A stretch of 64,000 nucleotides of DNA from Mariannaea sp. PMI_226 (Eukaryota; Ascomycota; Sordariomycetes; Hypocreales; Nectriaceae), in NCBI GenBank assembly GCA_024336345.1, contig JANFOG010000008.1, positions 1,860,001-1,924,000 of the forward strand, in the 5' to 3' direction. This document shows, one piece after another, positions 48,213-59,834 of the stretch (the first letter of the stretch is position 1; each line of letters starts with the position of its first letter). The position numbers and the translations under genes were made by a program. Under the pieces are notes generated by a model. The model searched no databases and was not told where the DNA came from. It saw only the letters and a list, made by a program, of their open reading frames with translations.

Positions 48213-50186
48213 ATGCTCAACATGTCTGGAAACCACGTTATCGGAAACCGAAACAGTACGCCGGAAGCCAACACCACGTCGTCTTTACGACCCCCTTCCT
48301 CAAGGGTTATTGGCTCCGGCCACTCGCTTCGCGCGTCCGCCGACATGGCTGCTCTCGCTGGACCCTTACCGTCCAGCCGCATCCGCCCCTCGTCGGACTT
48401 TTACGGCCAACCTCAGCAGAACCTGGGCCCAGGCGGCTCTGAGAGTGACTCCCAGGATAAGATCGCCCAGCAGTGGATTGCTGACATTGATCAGTATGAA
48501 ACCACGTTGGAAGAGATGGCCGCTGCAACACTAGACCAGGACTTCAAGGACGAACTGAGCGCTATTGAACAATGGTTCCGTGTCCTGAGCGAGGCTGAAC
48601 GCACCGCTGCTTTGTATGCTCTTCTGCAGCAGACAACTCAGGTTCAGATTCGCTTCTTCATCCAGGTGCTCCAGCAGATGGGTAAGAACCACCCCATGTC
48701 TGGAGTGTTGTCCCCAGCCAGTTTCGATAAAGGTAGCCTGCGTATTTTGGAGCAATCTTTTGAATGTCTGTCTAATATTTCCTAGATCCCATGTCGAACC
48801 GCCTCAGCGACGCCATGAACAAGCTCAACGTGGAATCTGCCCGTAACTCCGTGGCTCGAAACTCCGTCATCGGATCGACTAAGCGACACTCCGGACTTGA
48901 TCCGTCAACCATCAATGCAATGTTCCCTGACGCCGCTGCTGCCATCGCAACCGAGAAAGCCAAATTCACCCAGCAGACTGGTAATCTTCCCTCATCGAAC
49001 CGCAACAGCCTTGCGCTTGACCCTCGCAATTCCATGGGCCCTTCCATTCCCACTGGACAGGATGCCCGCGATGCTGGACCTGCAAACCCGTCTTCGCCTT
49101 GGGCTACTACCTCAGGAGATCAGTCTGGAGCGAAGGGAGTTAATGCCCAGGCCCCGATGGGTCAGTTTGTGCAGCCAACCCCGGCTGGAGGTCTTCGATC
49201 TCCAAGACCCAACTTGACGAACAATGCGGCCATCCAAAACACTACCCTCACAGCCCCGGACAAAAACCCCGCAGATCTCCCTCTGTTGTCTCCATACACT
49301 GCGGGCAGTGGAAACTGGGCGTCCATGGTCAATACCCCCATGACTTCCACTTTTAACACTGCTCCTCCTGCTGGCACACAGGCGGATATGGTCGCCAATG
49401 CTACCGCTATGAAGTTGGCGGCGCTTTCTACCGTGAATAACCGATTTGCTTTGGACGACGTTAGAAAGTATCGCCGAGCCAGATCTAACGATAACTCTGG
49501 AAATGGACAACCTCCGCTATCGCCTGCTCCCCAGGGCATCAACCTTCCTGGCGCCAACGTAGTCATGATCAATGAGCACGGCCAGGTGCTCAGTCGTGAA
49601 CAGGTCATGGCAATTCATGCCCAGCAGAACATGGCTCTCACCGGCCAACGATCGCGGCCTAGCTCTCCTGGAATTGCCATGCAGACCGGGATGGCTCACA
49701 TGGCTCCCTTCACCTCGCCTCAGAATAATGGTTTTCTCAGCGCATATGATGGCAGCTCCCCTCTGATGAATAGTGGAATTCCTTCTGTTAGCCTGGGGCA
49801 GTTGGGAGTAAGCGGCCATGAAGGTTACCTCTCTGATCATTCTGATATGGTTCGTGGGCGATCGCCTAGAGGGCGACGAGGTAGCTCCAAGCCTCCGGAG
49901 GATCCCACCGACCCAACACTCCTGCAGGATATTCCCAGTTGGCTTCGTAGCCTTCGGCTCCACAAGTACACGGAAAATTTGAAGGAGCTGAAGTGGACGG
50001 AACTAATTGAGCTGGATGACAAGGCACTTGAAGATCGAGGCGTGAATGCTCTCGGAGCGCGAAGAAAGATGCTGAAGGTGTTTGAACAAGTCAAAGGTTA
50101 GTTGTTACGCCGCTATTTTTTTTTTTAATCTATTCACCATGCTCACATTCGCGACAGAAGCCAAGGCGGACGGAAAGCTCAGTTAG
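48213..50186 (+). CDS. vts1: Vts1-like SAM-domain RNA-binding protein
   Basis: Three exons: 48213-48732, 48786-50096 and 50158-50186, giving 619 residues. The N-terminal part has a conserved helical region ([20 protein letters not shown] through [10 protein letters not shown]). The middle is Ser/Pro/Asn-rich. Near the C-terminus is the SAM domain (about 550-610): [50 protein letters not shown]. This is the Smaug/Vts1 type that binds Smaug-recognition hairpins and recruits the Ccr4-Not deadenylase to target mRNAs. The last exon is 29 nt and codes for the nine-residue tail. Translation could start at 48213 (MLNMSGN) or at the second Met, 48222. Confidence 0.94.
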
Positions 50187-50726
50187 AATCATGGCGACCT
50201 AGCCAATGGATATATTACGGCGAGGAACAAAAGATCGAGGGTCCTTTGCTCCTATTGCGCCTTGTTTCACACGGTGGGTTGCTTCTGGCTCTAGTACAGG
50301 CGAAGGACACATTTTGGAGCAAAATGCACAGATCGCGGGTGTTGTGTTGGATTCCATCATAATAATGATATGCAAATGAAAAGTGAACATCTTACTGTCC
50401 AATCAATTTTGTAAAGTCATAACCAATTCCTAAACATTGGCATGAGGAACTCTCGGGTCAGAATGTCTATCAAATTGTAAGTTGTATCGGATTATTTGGA
50501 CAGAAAACCTGTACTTGGTTGATCTTGTCTCAGCTTTCACACTCCAGCGGCATGCCCGCCCCACGTGAACATGGAGTACGTACTTACCATGGAGTTTGTA
50601 AGGTATCTAGGGCGCCTATAGGGTAGGTGTCGATGTAAATTTGGTGAAACCTTGATACTTCTGCATCCATCAACTTCTCATTTTGAACATGATAGTCTCA
50701 TTTGATCGCATCGACACAAGCTAAAC
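50187..50726. promoter_or_regulatory. Intergenic before tfc4
   Basis: 0.54 kb, no gene seen. Includes GAACATGGAGTACGTACTTACCATGG near 50567-50592. Confidence 0.5.
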
Positions 50727-53700
50727 ATGGCGTCGCCGAGCGGCAGAGCTTACTATGAAAGGCACTCACTTTACACCCTGCCGAATGAGAGAGAAAAAAA
50801 ACACGGCTAACAATGTACTAGGGACGATGAGGAGGTGTCCGATGCGGACTCCGATTACGAGGAGCTGCAGGGCGACATTGCCAAGATGGATGAGTCCGTC
50901 CGCGAGTTCTTGGCCGTCCAACGCGATGAACCTTTACCATCAGCTGCTGAATTACGTGGCGCGCCTCGAGGGAGGGGCACTCGTGGCCCTCGTAAAGCCG
51001 CCAAGCCTCGAGGAGACATCACTGCACGTCTTTCCAAGGTGAACCAGGCTTTCCTCAGTGGCGACTATGATCGAGCCTTGGACCTGGTGTCTGAGGTCAT
51101 CCGAATCAATGCCGAGACTCACCAGGCCTGGACTACTCTATCCTCCATCTTTCGAGAACAGGGTGATCTAAACAAGGCGCTGTCGGCTATGGTGTACGCT
51201 GCACATCTTCGTCCCAAAGATACGGCTGCCTGGCTCCAATGCGCTACCTTTGCCCTAGATACCCTGGAAGTAGATGAGGCAGGTAATCTTCATACAGCTA
51301 GATTGTGTTACTCGGCTGCTTTGCGGGCTGACCCAACCAACGTTGATGCTCGACTGGGCAAAGGCCTAGTTTGCCACCGACAAGGTCACCTGTCTGCTGC
51401 TATCGCTGAATACAAGATTGTCCTAAAACATCGGCCATTTGATCTTGAGATTGTCCGAAAACTTGCTGAAGCATGTGTCGACAACAAACACGCCGAGACT
51501 GCCGTTCCCGCCGCAATCTCGGCATATGAACGTTATTTTGAGAATGAGAAGCTCGTTGTGGCCCAGGAATTGAGTCATGCCCCCTGGCATGATGTTGGTA
51601 TTTATGTAGAGCTCTTTGCATCAACAGGTCGATATATGGATGCCATTGGACAGTTGAAGTTGCTTTCTCGATGGTTTCTGGGTCGTGGAGCTGAAGCCTA
51701 TTGGGATAACTACCAGTCAGACGATCGTGAGTGGGACGCTGATGATGAACGACGAACTTCTGCCCCCGAGTTCAATCTGGGGTCATTCGACTCCAGCTGT
51801 TATGGACAAGGATTGCCTCATGATCTACGGGCAAGACTTGCTATATATAGGTTTCGGGTCGAAGATGATTCTGAGGCTATGGTATGTTACCTATCTAGTT
51901 TGTCGGACGAGGAATTCATGCGCTGATATGGTATCGCAATAGAGACACTTGATGTGGTTTGATCCGGATGCAGAACCCACCAGGGACTTTGCCGCTGATT
52001 TCCCGTTTCTGGCATTTGATGTCGCGGAAGAGCTGGCTCACCGGGGACACACCTCCCTAGCCATCAAATACTACGAGATCCTCCGTGATCTGCCAGGCGG
52101 GGTTGATGCCATGGTCTTGTTGCAGCTGGGACGATGCCATTTTGCAAACGGAGACAACGCGACTGCCGAAGAGTATTTCCTAGCCGCAATTGACAACGAT
52201 GAAGACAACATTGACGCACGAATTGAGCTTGCGAACATGTACGAAAAGGCTCGAGAAGACGAAGAAGCTCTGATCCTTGCAGCTGAGGCTATGGCTCTAC
52301 GGGAAGCGCGGCACCAAAACCAAGGCCAAACACAGAACCTTGAGGGATTGTCTATTCCATATTCCTCAACCCAAGCAGCAGCCCGAGTTCCACGTCGCAG
52401 AGCAATAGGACCCCGAGGCCCGGACAACGTGGGTGGCAAGAGGGTTATCCCCCGACGATATCGGCCTAAACGACTGGCAGGTCCAGACAAACGCCGACAG
52501 GACGAACAGTCTCGTGCGGTGAAGCTGTCGCAACAGTATGAAGTTGTACGAGATCTACGACGGCAAATCAAGGCCGGCCGAAGCGACCTCATCTCTGAGT
52601 GGATGGCATCGTCAAAGGAGTTGGTGGATGACTTCCGATCGTTGAAAAAGTTTTATACGTGGGAGAAATATCTGAGGTTCCTTGGATCTAGGAGTTCCCT
52701 TGACCAAACTGGGGCAAATGAACCAAAGACTGAACTCGCACAAATGTACGAGAGACTTGCAAGAAGTAAGCACCAATTCCATGAGCATCTGTGGCACTGC
52801 CACGTACACGGACTAGTCTGACTAAATGCGCTGAATAGCTGTTGCGCCGAGCACTGTACATGAAGGCTCTGAGAGGCTGCCATCGGCATTGGATGACCAT
52901 CAAGGTATCTCGTTTGACAGGTGGCTCGACTTATTCTTGGACTATGCCATCGGCTTGGCCATGGAACACCGTCGTGACGATGCATATCAAGTATGCGAGT
53001 CTGCAAGAGACTCAACAGCCTTTCAAACACCTGAACACGGATTCATCATTCATGTTGCCTGGACAGGTAGGTAGAAATCTAACCCCCGCTCTTTCAACCG
53101 AGTTCTCTTAACGTTCCCTTTTTTAACATGGTCTAGTGTGCGCAATCTATACCAGCGACGAGGAGAAGTGTGTAGCTACGGCTCGATACTTGATGAGAGA
53201 TGCGGTCATGTCCGATTCATCTAGGATGTTTGCTTTGTTGTCAAGTCTTTGCCAGTCGCCAGTTTCGTGGTATACATCCGGGCCGGCGCAAAAGTTCATT
53301 CTTCGTCAAATCAAGGCCATGGACGATGCTCATGAGGCAGGCCAGGGCCAGGGGGGAGGACCTGACAACTCCACGGGTAAAACAAACGACCAGAGGCTCG
53401 ATGCCTGCCTACTCATGCTTTATGGACATATCCTCTTTACCTCTACAAGCTACACGTATGCACTAGGTATGTGAGCTGTCGCGAGGACATGCGAAATATC
53501 TCCTAAAGGGTCGTGGGTTTTGATCTAACCACTGTTATAGGCTACTTCCTCCGATCTAGAGCGTTGGATCACAACAATCCCATGGTTAATCTGAGCCTTG
53601 GGCTGGCCTATGTCCATTATGGATTGAAGCGACAATCCACAAATCGCCAGTACCTACTCCTACAGGGACAGGCGTTCTTGTCCCAGTACGCCGAAGTCAG

Positions 53701-53953
53701 TCGTAAACGGGACGATGAATCTAATTCCATGGCCGAAGCCGAAGCATACTATAATCTCGGTCGCTTGTTTCAACTGCTCGGGATCAACTCAATAGCTTTG
53801 GAGTATTACGCAAAGGCAAGAAGAGCACAGCAAGGTAGCGAAGACGGACGGGAGCTCGAACTCATAGGTTCGTATAATGAGGTGATCTTATTACTGTACA
53901 ACAGAAACGACACGAGGGCCCTGCAGAGGCTGAAAGGGGTAATTAGTGTGTAA
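50727..53953 (+). CDS. tfc4: TFIIIC subunit Tfc4/Sfc4 (TPR protein)
   Basis: Six exons: 50727-50761 (tentative), 50822-51881, 51943-52765, 52839-53066, 53137-53466 and 53541-53953, giving 962 residues. After an acidic start (DDEEVSDADSDYEEL) comes a run of tetratricopeptide repeats (VNQAFLSGDYDRALDLVSEV, THQAWTTLSSIFREQGDLNK, AWLQCATFALD, RLGKGLVCHRQGHLSAAI) and a second TPR block after a basic linker. The end GYFLRSRALDHNNPMVNLSL and LAYVHYGLKRQSTNRQYLLL is the strongest Tfc4 signature. Tfc4 links TFIIIC on tRNA-gene promoters to TFIIIB and so starts RNA polymerase III transcription. Exon 1 joins through a GC-AG intron with a poor donor (AG|GCACTC), so the N-terminus is uncertain; the next in-frame ATG is at 50886. 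Confidence 0.93.
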
Positions 53954-54025
53954 TGACAAAGATCAAGGAAGGATGAGTAGTCGCTCGCTAGAAAAACCCC
54001 AAAGTGGAACAGACAAAAAAATGCT

Positions 54026-55772
54026 TTAATAAAAGGAATCACTGTCGTAGCTGTGCTGCTTTCTCCGCGCAGCTGACATTTTGGTGATGTCGTGGGACTG
54101 GCCTCCGATGCTGCCGTATCTAGAACGAAAGGATTTGAGCTGAGAAAAAATATAAACAAACTGTGTTAGCCTCAAGTCAAGGGCGCCCCTCCTCGCTCTG
54201 TCTCTCTCTCTCTCTCTCTGTGGGTTTCAATCTCACCTTGCTTGCCCATTTGATATTCCTCCATTTGGTCAAACTGGATTCGGGAATAGACCTCGCCTTC
54301 GCTTTCTCAAGGATCTCGTCCATGCGTGATGCATCCGTCAGCGAGATGCCGGCATCCTCGGCCGTCTTCACAACGTAGTAGATCCAGCTTCCGTTATCCT
54401 CCCAAGAATTGCCCTCCTCGTCCTGTGTCTGGTCCCAGGACCACTTGATGATCAAGGAGAGGATGTAGCCAATGTTGGGGACGGACGAGGCGGGGCTGAA
54501 GAGCTCGTGCTGGACGAGGTAGTCCATGCAGGCAACAGTCATGTTGCCGATCATTTCGATGGTGCGACCGCCACGGTCGCCGTCCTCGACCACTGCGGCG
54601 CGAGGGGTGAATTTTGTCAGTTCAAATATACAACGATATGGGGAGAGAGCGAGGGGGGTTAATAAATGTTTTTTTTTTGCGTACTGGTAAAGTCAATAAC
54701 TCCCATGTCAAGTATCAAGGCGAGGCCTTCTACTTCAGGCCACACATTGCGTACGTCGGCAGTAGGCTTGAAGACCTTGCTAAACTGCAGAAACTACAGG
54801 GTCCGAAGTAGACGAGATTGGAGGTTAGCTAGCTGGTCAGGGACAAATAAAAAAGATATTCATGAAGTAGATGATTTGAGCCTGTAAGATGCCCAACAAA
54901 AAAACAAAAGAAAAAAAAAAGGAAGAGCAAATGAAACGTACAATATTTTCCAAGACCTCGAGCTGGCCGTAGAGACTAAAGTCGTTGTAGATGTGCAAGG
55001 AAAAGTCGTCCTGGTCGCGCTTGAGGACCTCAAGGAGCCACCACTGATAGCGATCGTGGGCGCGCATGGAGGCGATGTAGGGATAGCCTGGGTGAAGAGA
55101 GGCGAGTTTCCCAACGGGTGAGGCCTCATCTGGCCTTTTCTTGTCCTTGCCTTTACCTTTCCGTTTGCTGTTTCTGTTGGCGGCTTCGCCTTCATTTTCG
55201 TCATCATCCTCGCCGTCTGCTTCTTCGTCTTCATCATCATCATCATCATCATCATCCTCATCATCATCGTCCCCATCCCTATCCTCATGCTTGGGCAGGC
55301 AGATAAAATCCCAGTCGTTCTTACCCTCATCCTCCTTGAGCTCAACCTCCTTCAGCATGGCTTCGCCCCTCTTGGCCCAATCCGACGGTTTGATGCCGAG
55401 CTTGGTCCTGTTGGCGATCAGCCAGGGGCTGTTGGTCTCCCACCACCGACGGCTGGCCAGTGTCATGACACGGCCGGGGGTGCCGTCTAGGCCTCTGATC
55501 CAGCTACCCGGAATGGGGATCTTGGGGATGGACTTGGCGCATTCCTCGGGCAGGATGGAAGGTATCAAGATCTCGCCGTTGGGGCCGAGCGTGACGCGGT
55601 AGCCTGGCACGTCTTCCCAGTCTGCTTCATTGTCGCCGCTTTCTGCAGCAGCTGCGGCTTCATCATCTGGAGCGACCTTTTTGCTCTTGGCGGCACTGGG
55701 CTCGGTGTCGTCCGTGCTGCCGACCTTGGAGAGGGAGCGCTTGCTCCTGGGCGCGGAAGCGTTGGGGGGCAT
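54026..55772 (-). CDS. Conserved acidic fungal protein of unknown function
   Basis: Four exons on the minus strand: 54942-55772, 54685-54793, 54237-54592 and 54026-54139, giving 469 residues. The exon 2 start could instead be 54784, nine bases shorter. The N-terminus is disordered and basic (PRSKRSLSK). A conserved part has WEDVPGYRVTLGPNGEILIP, then RGLDGTPGRVMTLASRRWWE. A long Asp/Glu run (about 175-210) splits the protein. Then come HDRYQWWLLEVLKRDQDDFS, SLYGQLEVLENI and, in exon 3, the more conserved VEDGDRGGRTIEMIGNM with SLIIKWSWDQ. I do not recognise the family; it is likely restricted to filamentous ascomycetes. Its stop lies 72 bp from that of tfc4 on the opposite strand, so transcripts probably overlap. 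Confidence 0.82.
54201..54219. repeat. (TC)n microsatellite in intron
   Basis: Pure TC run inside intron 3 (54140-54236) of the acidic conserved gene; reads as GA on the coding strand. Confidence 0.95.
55228..55272. repeat. Trinucleotide repeat coding poly-Asp
   Basis: TCA/ATC repeats on the plus strand give GAT codons on the coding strand and an Asp run of about 17 residues broken by Glu. Confidence 0.9.
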
Positions 55773-57345
55773 TCTTATCCCTTTGTTTCTTTGTGTTTGT
55801 AGTCTTGTTTAATGGCGAGTAAAATTGCCTGTTACTTGGGGACTACGTGAGAAGGCCGTATTTTGTATTGGGTGCGAGTCATAAATGAAGGAGAGACGAA
55901 AGGGAAAAAGAAAAAGAAAAGAACAATAACCACGACAACAAAAATCGTGACGCGCTAATGACAACCAAACCACCATGGGTTTTACTAGATACTTGGCAAC
56001 ACTAACAACTATCGGGGGGAGGAGGGGGGGGCAGCACTTTGGGAGGGGTTAGATGATTCTCGATCTGTGTGTTTGCATTACAGCTGAGAGAAGTCTGTCA
56101 TTTCTCATTTGTCCAAGAAAAAAGCTACATGACATAATAGAAGAGGCTTTGAAGCATCATTTGTTCTCCTGGAAGAGGGGGAGGGATTCGTGGCCAAGCT
56201 ACTTTGCATCAAAAAAGCAATTCTTTTTTTTTGGTTTGGGGGCGAGCTGAACTGTGGTTGAATAAGGGGAGAGAAGGGGGGGGGCAACATTGGCTGTGCG
56301 AGTAAATACCTACATGACATGGTGGACAAAATGACTGCTTTGTGAAATATTGTTCGTTTGAACGTGTGAAGGGGCGTATAGATGCATGTGCATGTGTAAT
56401 TTTTACAAATAATTATTGTCAGTTCAATTTGCAGGAGAAAGCAGGGGAAGAAGAATAAATAAATATGGTCAAGAGGTGGGACAATAACTACGTATAACAC
56501 TACAAGGATGACGGCCAAGTGATGAATAGCGAGCAGTGGGCACGTACAACACAGATGTAATGGCTGCCATGTAATCGGTACATAGTACGTAGTATTAATA
56601 TGTCAAGAAGGTTCTTACTCAGTACTTTATTATATTACATCTCCCTTTCTTGAATGTCATCCAAATGTTTCTCCCAGTGCGTCGCTCCCTCTGATACCGA
56701 GGTGGTGGTACCGACCATACGGGGCACCACAATAATCTGGGGTCACGTAATAATAGCAAGGACCCTGCTGTCATTAGTTAACGAACGGACTCGATGGAAG
56801 GGGATGTGGCTTTGCCATGTTTTCCCACCATCAATGCTTAATTACTCCGCGTCTCGTCTAGGTACGTACCTTTTGTGTCTCAATTCATCTCGTGGCTTTT
56901 TGAATCATCTTTTCCCTCCCCGAAGCCATTGCCATTTTAGGGAAAGCGGTGCCTCGGGACAGAGCGAACCAATTAAAAAGTTTGGTGGCGTTTTTAGCGT
57001 CATTTAGCGCCCTCCCAAACGGCGCAACCTCTACCCGGTGGCTTCTCATCATGGGCGAGATGCATTGCCATCATTGGCTTCAGTCGGACATATTTCACGT
57101 AGGAAAACGGCTTCGTGGCTGAGATCGGGATGATTTTCACGATGGAGCATAGCAGAGTTGAAATATATAAAGGTCATGGGAGTCCAGTTGAGTTGAAGTC
57201 AGTTACACATACTCTCCAGTCTCAAGCTCTCTCAACCACCTCTCTTCTCTCTACGCTACTTTTGAAGCTGCTCTAGCACATCCCAAGCCAACTACACCAT
57301 CAACAAAACATACTTGGTCGTCCCCCTCACATCCCAACAGCAAAC
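55773..57345. promoter_or_regulatory. Divergent region before the SRPBCC gene
   Basis: 1.57 kb without a supported gene. Several purine runs, a G-run at 56276-56283 and a TATA box at 57164. Frames such as 56105-56518 minus have no recognisable protein character. Confidence 0.5.
57164..57173 (+). promoter_or_regulatory. TATA box of the SRPBCC gene
   Basis: TATATAAAGG lies 173 bp before the ATG at 57346, with pyrimidine-rich sequence between (CTCTCCAGTCTCAAGCTCTC and on). This spacing suits a leader of about 100-140 nt and an inducible promoter. Confidence 0.6.
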
Positions 57346-57978
57346 ATGCCTTCCAACACTTTGACCACCGAGATTGAAATTGCTGCTTCTCCCGAAACCG
57401 TTCGTTCGGTGGTAAGTGGGAATTTTTTCTTTTTCTCTTCCTTTTATCTTCATGACCCCGTTGTGAACGGACAAAGTCTCACTAACACGCCCATGTTTTC
57501 CAGTTCTTGGATTTCCAGCGATACAAGGATTGGCACCAAACCAGCGCCATTGTACCCTCGGTTTCAGACAAGCAGGCTGTCAATCTAGCGCCCGGCGACC
57601 GCATCAAGGTCGATCTCAAGGGCACCGTCATTCACCCTACTGTTGTGGTAAGTTGTAACTAACCCAACACCCGTTTCTTTTTCCTTCCAATCATGGACCC
57701 AATGCTGACTGGCTTTTGCTATCTAGGAAAACTCCCCCAACTCCTTTCAATGGCGTGGAAACCTATACGGCCTACTGGTCGGAACGCACCAGTTCCACTT
57801 CACCCCCAGCCAGAAGACCCAGGGCGCTACGACTCTGGTCCACAAGGAGGACTTTAGTGGTCTTCTTGCGCTGCTCTTCAGCCCAGGCTCAGGCATGACA
57901 AACCAGACAGCGGGAAATTTCGAGTCTTTCAACAAAGACATCAAGGTGGCCGCTGAGAGGGTGGCGATTACGGTCTAA
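57346..57978 (+). CDS. SRPBCC (START/polyketide cyclase-like) fold protein
   Basis: Three exons: 57346-57411, 57504-57647 and 57727-57978, giving 153 residues. The chain TEIEIAASPETVRSVFLDFQRYKDWHQ is the standard first strand and helix of the SRPBCC fold, found in polyketide cyclase/dehydrase and lipid transport proteins. FQWRGNLYGLLVGTHQFHFT is the central strand pair, and FNKDIKVAAERVAI is the long C-terminal helix. The fold makes a deep hydrophobic pocket for a small ligand. There is no signal peptide, so it is cytosolic. The ligand and role are unknown. All joins keep frame with GTAAGT donors. The strong TATA box suggests regulated, possibly high, expression. Confidence 0.88.
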
Positions 57979-58559
57979 GTGACCAACGACATAGACTTTC
58001 TTTCTTTTTTCTTTCTATCATCTTGTTTTCATATGTTTAGCGATGTAATTACTACAAATAGATCATTTCATTTGTCAGTCAATTTTAGAACACACATCCG
58101 GATATTGAAAAGTGCCCCTTGTGACCTTCTTAACTTGGATAGTCCCTGAGCAGATCTAGATAACTCAAATGCATAGCACCTGAGCAGGGCGAACACTTTT
58201 ATATTTGTTTTATCCCCCCCCCCCCCCCCCCCCCCCCCACCACAAAAAAAAAAAAAACAGGGAAAGAAACTCCTTATGAGTCTAAATGGCTTCTAGCTCG
58301 ATAAGCGTACCTCATGTTAGTTGTTTGTTCGTCCGTAATTAGATGAGCTTTTCTCCCCTTCTGTGTATCTGTTGTTCAATCTTGGCAACGAATATTTGTT
58401 TGTGTTTCTTACGATAGCAAGAAATCCATTTCTCAATTACAAGACATAGGCAGGATTTCTTTGGCGACGATTTAATCCGTACCAAACTGCACGAAAACCA
58501 TGAGTACCGCAGCATACCTCAAGGAATATTAGCCTTCTTTCCGAAAGTGATTCACGGGG
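57979..58559. other. Intergenic between converging SRPBCC and DUF6594 genes
   Basis: No gene seen. Dominated by a long C-run and an A-run at 58214-58257. Confidence 0.6.
58214..58257. repeat. C-run (about 25) plus A-run (about 14)
   Basis: About 25 consecutive C at 58214-58238, then ACCAC, then about 14 A. The complementary strand is a long G-run. Exact length may be affected by sequencing or assembly. Confidence 0.9.
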
Positions 58560-59461
58560 TTAGAAAACTTGCCCTGCTGTTGCACCCAAGGCCTCAAATG
58601 GTCTTGAGACCATGATGAAAGACAAGGTAATTAGAAATGTGAAGATGAACACCGAGATCACAGCTAGCTTCGTCTCCAAGGACCTGAGCGCTTGAAGAAT
58701 CCATATTGGTGCCAACAACATGACGACACCGACGGCAGCAACAACGAGCGACGCCACCTGATCCATCTTTCGATCTGAGTACAGCATGATATTTTTCATG
58801 CCATGACTCTCCATCTCCTCATTCCTCTTCTTTTCCTCCCATACGCTAAGTGTGCGTAGCCACTGTGATTTGTCAAGCAGGCGGCGCATGGGGCTTTTCT
58901 CTCTTGGTGTGACACAAAATAGGTCATCTATGCTATCCAAGTATCGCATCTCCTTGGTAGCTATAGCTCGGCAGTGATAGTTTGCGTGCCACGTGTTGAG
59001 ACTATCCACATCCCGATCCTTAGGATGGGGGTATTGCCGCATTGTCGACTGCTGGACGACAAACTTGTCTAATCTCATTAGTATCGCCTGAAGGCAGCCT
59101 GGATAAGGTTCGATTGAGAGAGGTACTTACTGTAATGATATAGCTTCTTCGATATGATCTGAACTAGTTCTTTTCGCTCCTTTACGTCACCCCTAAAGGT
59201 GCCGTTATTGAGATCATCTGTTTCTTTACTGCTGCAGTATCTGTCCAGATCATTGAGTTCCTCCTCGAGGACACATATCTCATCTTGTAGTGCCAAGGCC
59301 ACCCTAGTATTCAGTGTGGCGAAGCGTCGAAGAATGAAGAAATCGTCATCTGAGGAAATGAGTTTGCTATATCCCGGGTAGCCAATGAATTTCCAAGGCT
59401 TGCGATGAATCTCCTCCTGAGATACTTGTGCCTCAGAGGTATGCTGCATTTCGATATCCAT
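58560..59461 (-). CDS. DUF6594 membrane protein
   Basis: Two exons on the minus strand, 59131-59461 and 58560-59068, give 279 residues. KFIGYPGYSKLISSDDDFFI, FATLNTRVALALQDEICVLE and ELNDLDRYCSSKE are the DUF6594 signature (a helical N-terminal domain). After a linker containing EKSPMRRLLDKS come two or three C-terminal membrane segments (VASLVVAAVGVVMLLAPIWI; LAVISVFIFTFLITLSFIMV). DUF6594 proteins are found in many copies in filamentous fungi, are variable between strains, and have no known role; I recall them as common in accessory regions. The start lies 373 bp from the ATG of the octapeptide-repeat gene on the other strand. Confidence 0.85.
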
Positions 59462-59834
59462 TGTGTCGTATTTTTGTGGTTAATCTTGGGAATTGCGATT
59501 GAGAGGCTATTTCACATGAGTTGCGCTTTAGTATATGGAATCGCCTGACGACGCAAAAATAGACTAGGGCAAGCCATTCCGCAAGGCAACCGTCTGCGTG
59601 CCTTGCCAGCAACATACCGCCCACGCCCACGTCGTCGATTGGACCATTTATGAACATTTTCAACCGGCCAGCAAATCGTATGGCAGTAAATGATTCTCCC
59701 CTGCCAACGAGGCACCTCGGCCATAATTGCTGCGCCCTCTTTGCATGACTATAAATGAAACGAGTTCGCCCCTGACAACCCGAGCAAAGTCGGGTACATC
59801 CCCTTTTCATGCAAAATAAGAAGCCGTGTCTACG
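59462..59834. promoter_or_regulatory. Divergent promoter of DUF6594 and octapeptide-repeat genes
   Basis: 0.37 kb between the two start codons. No TATA box or known site clearly seen. Confidence 0.45.
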
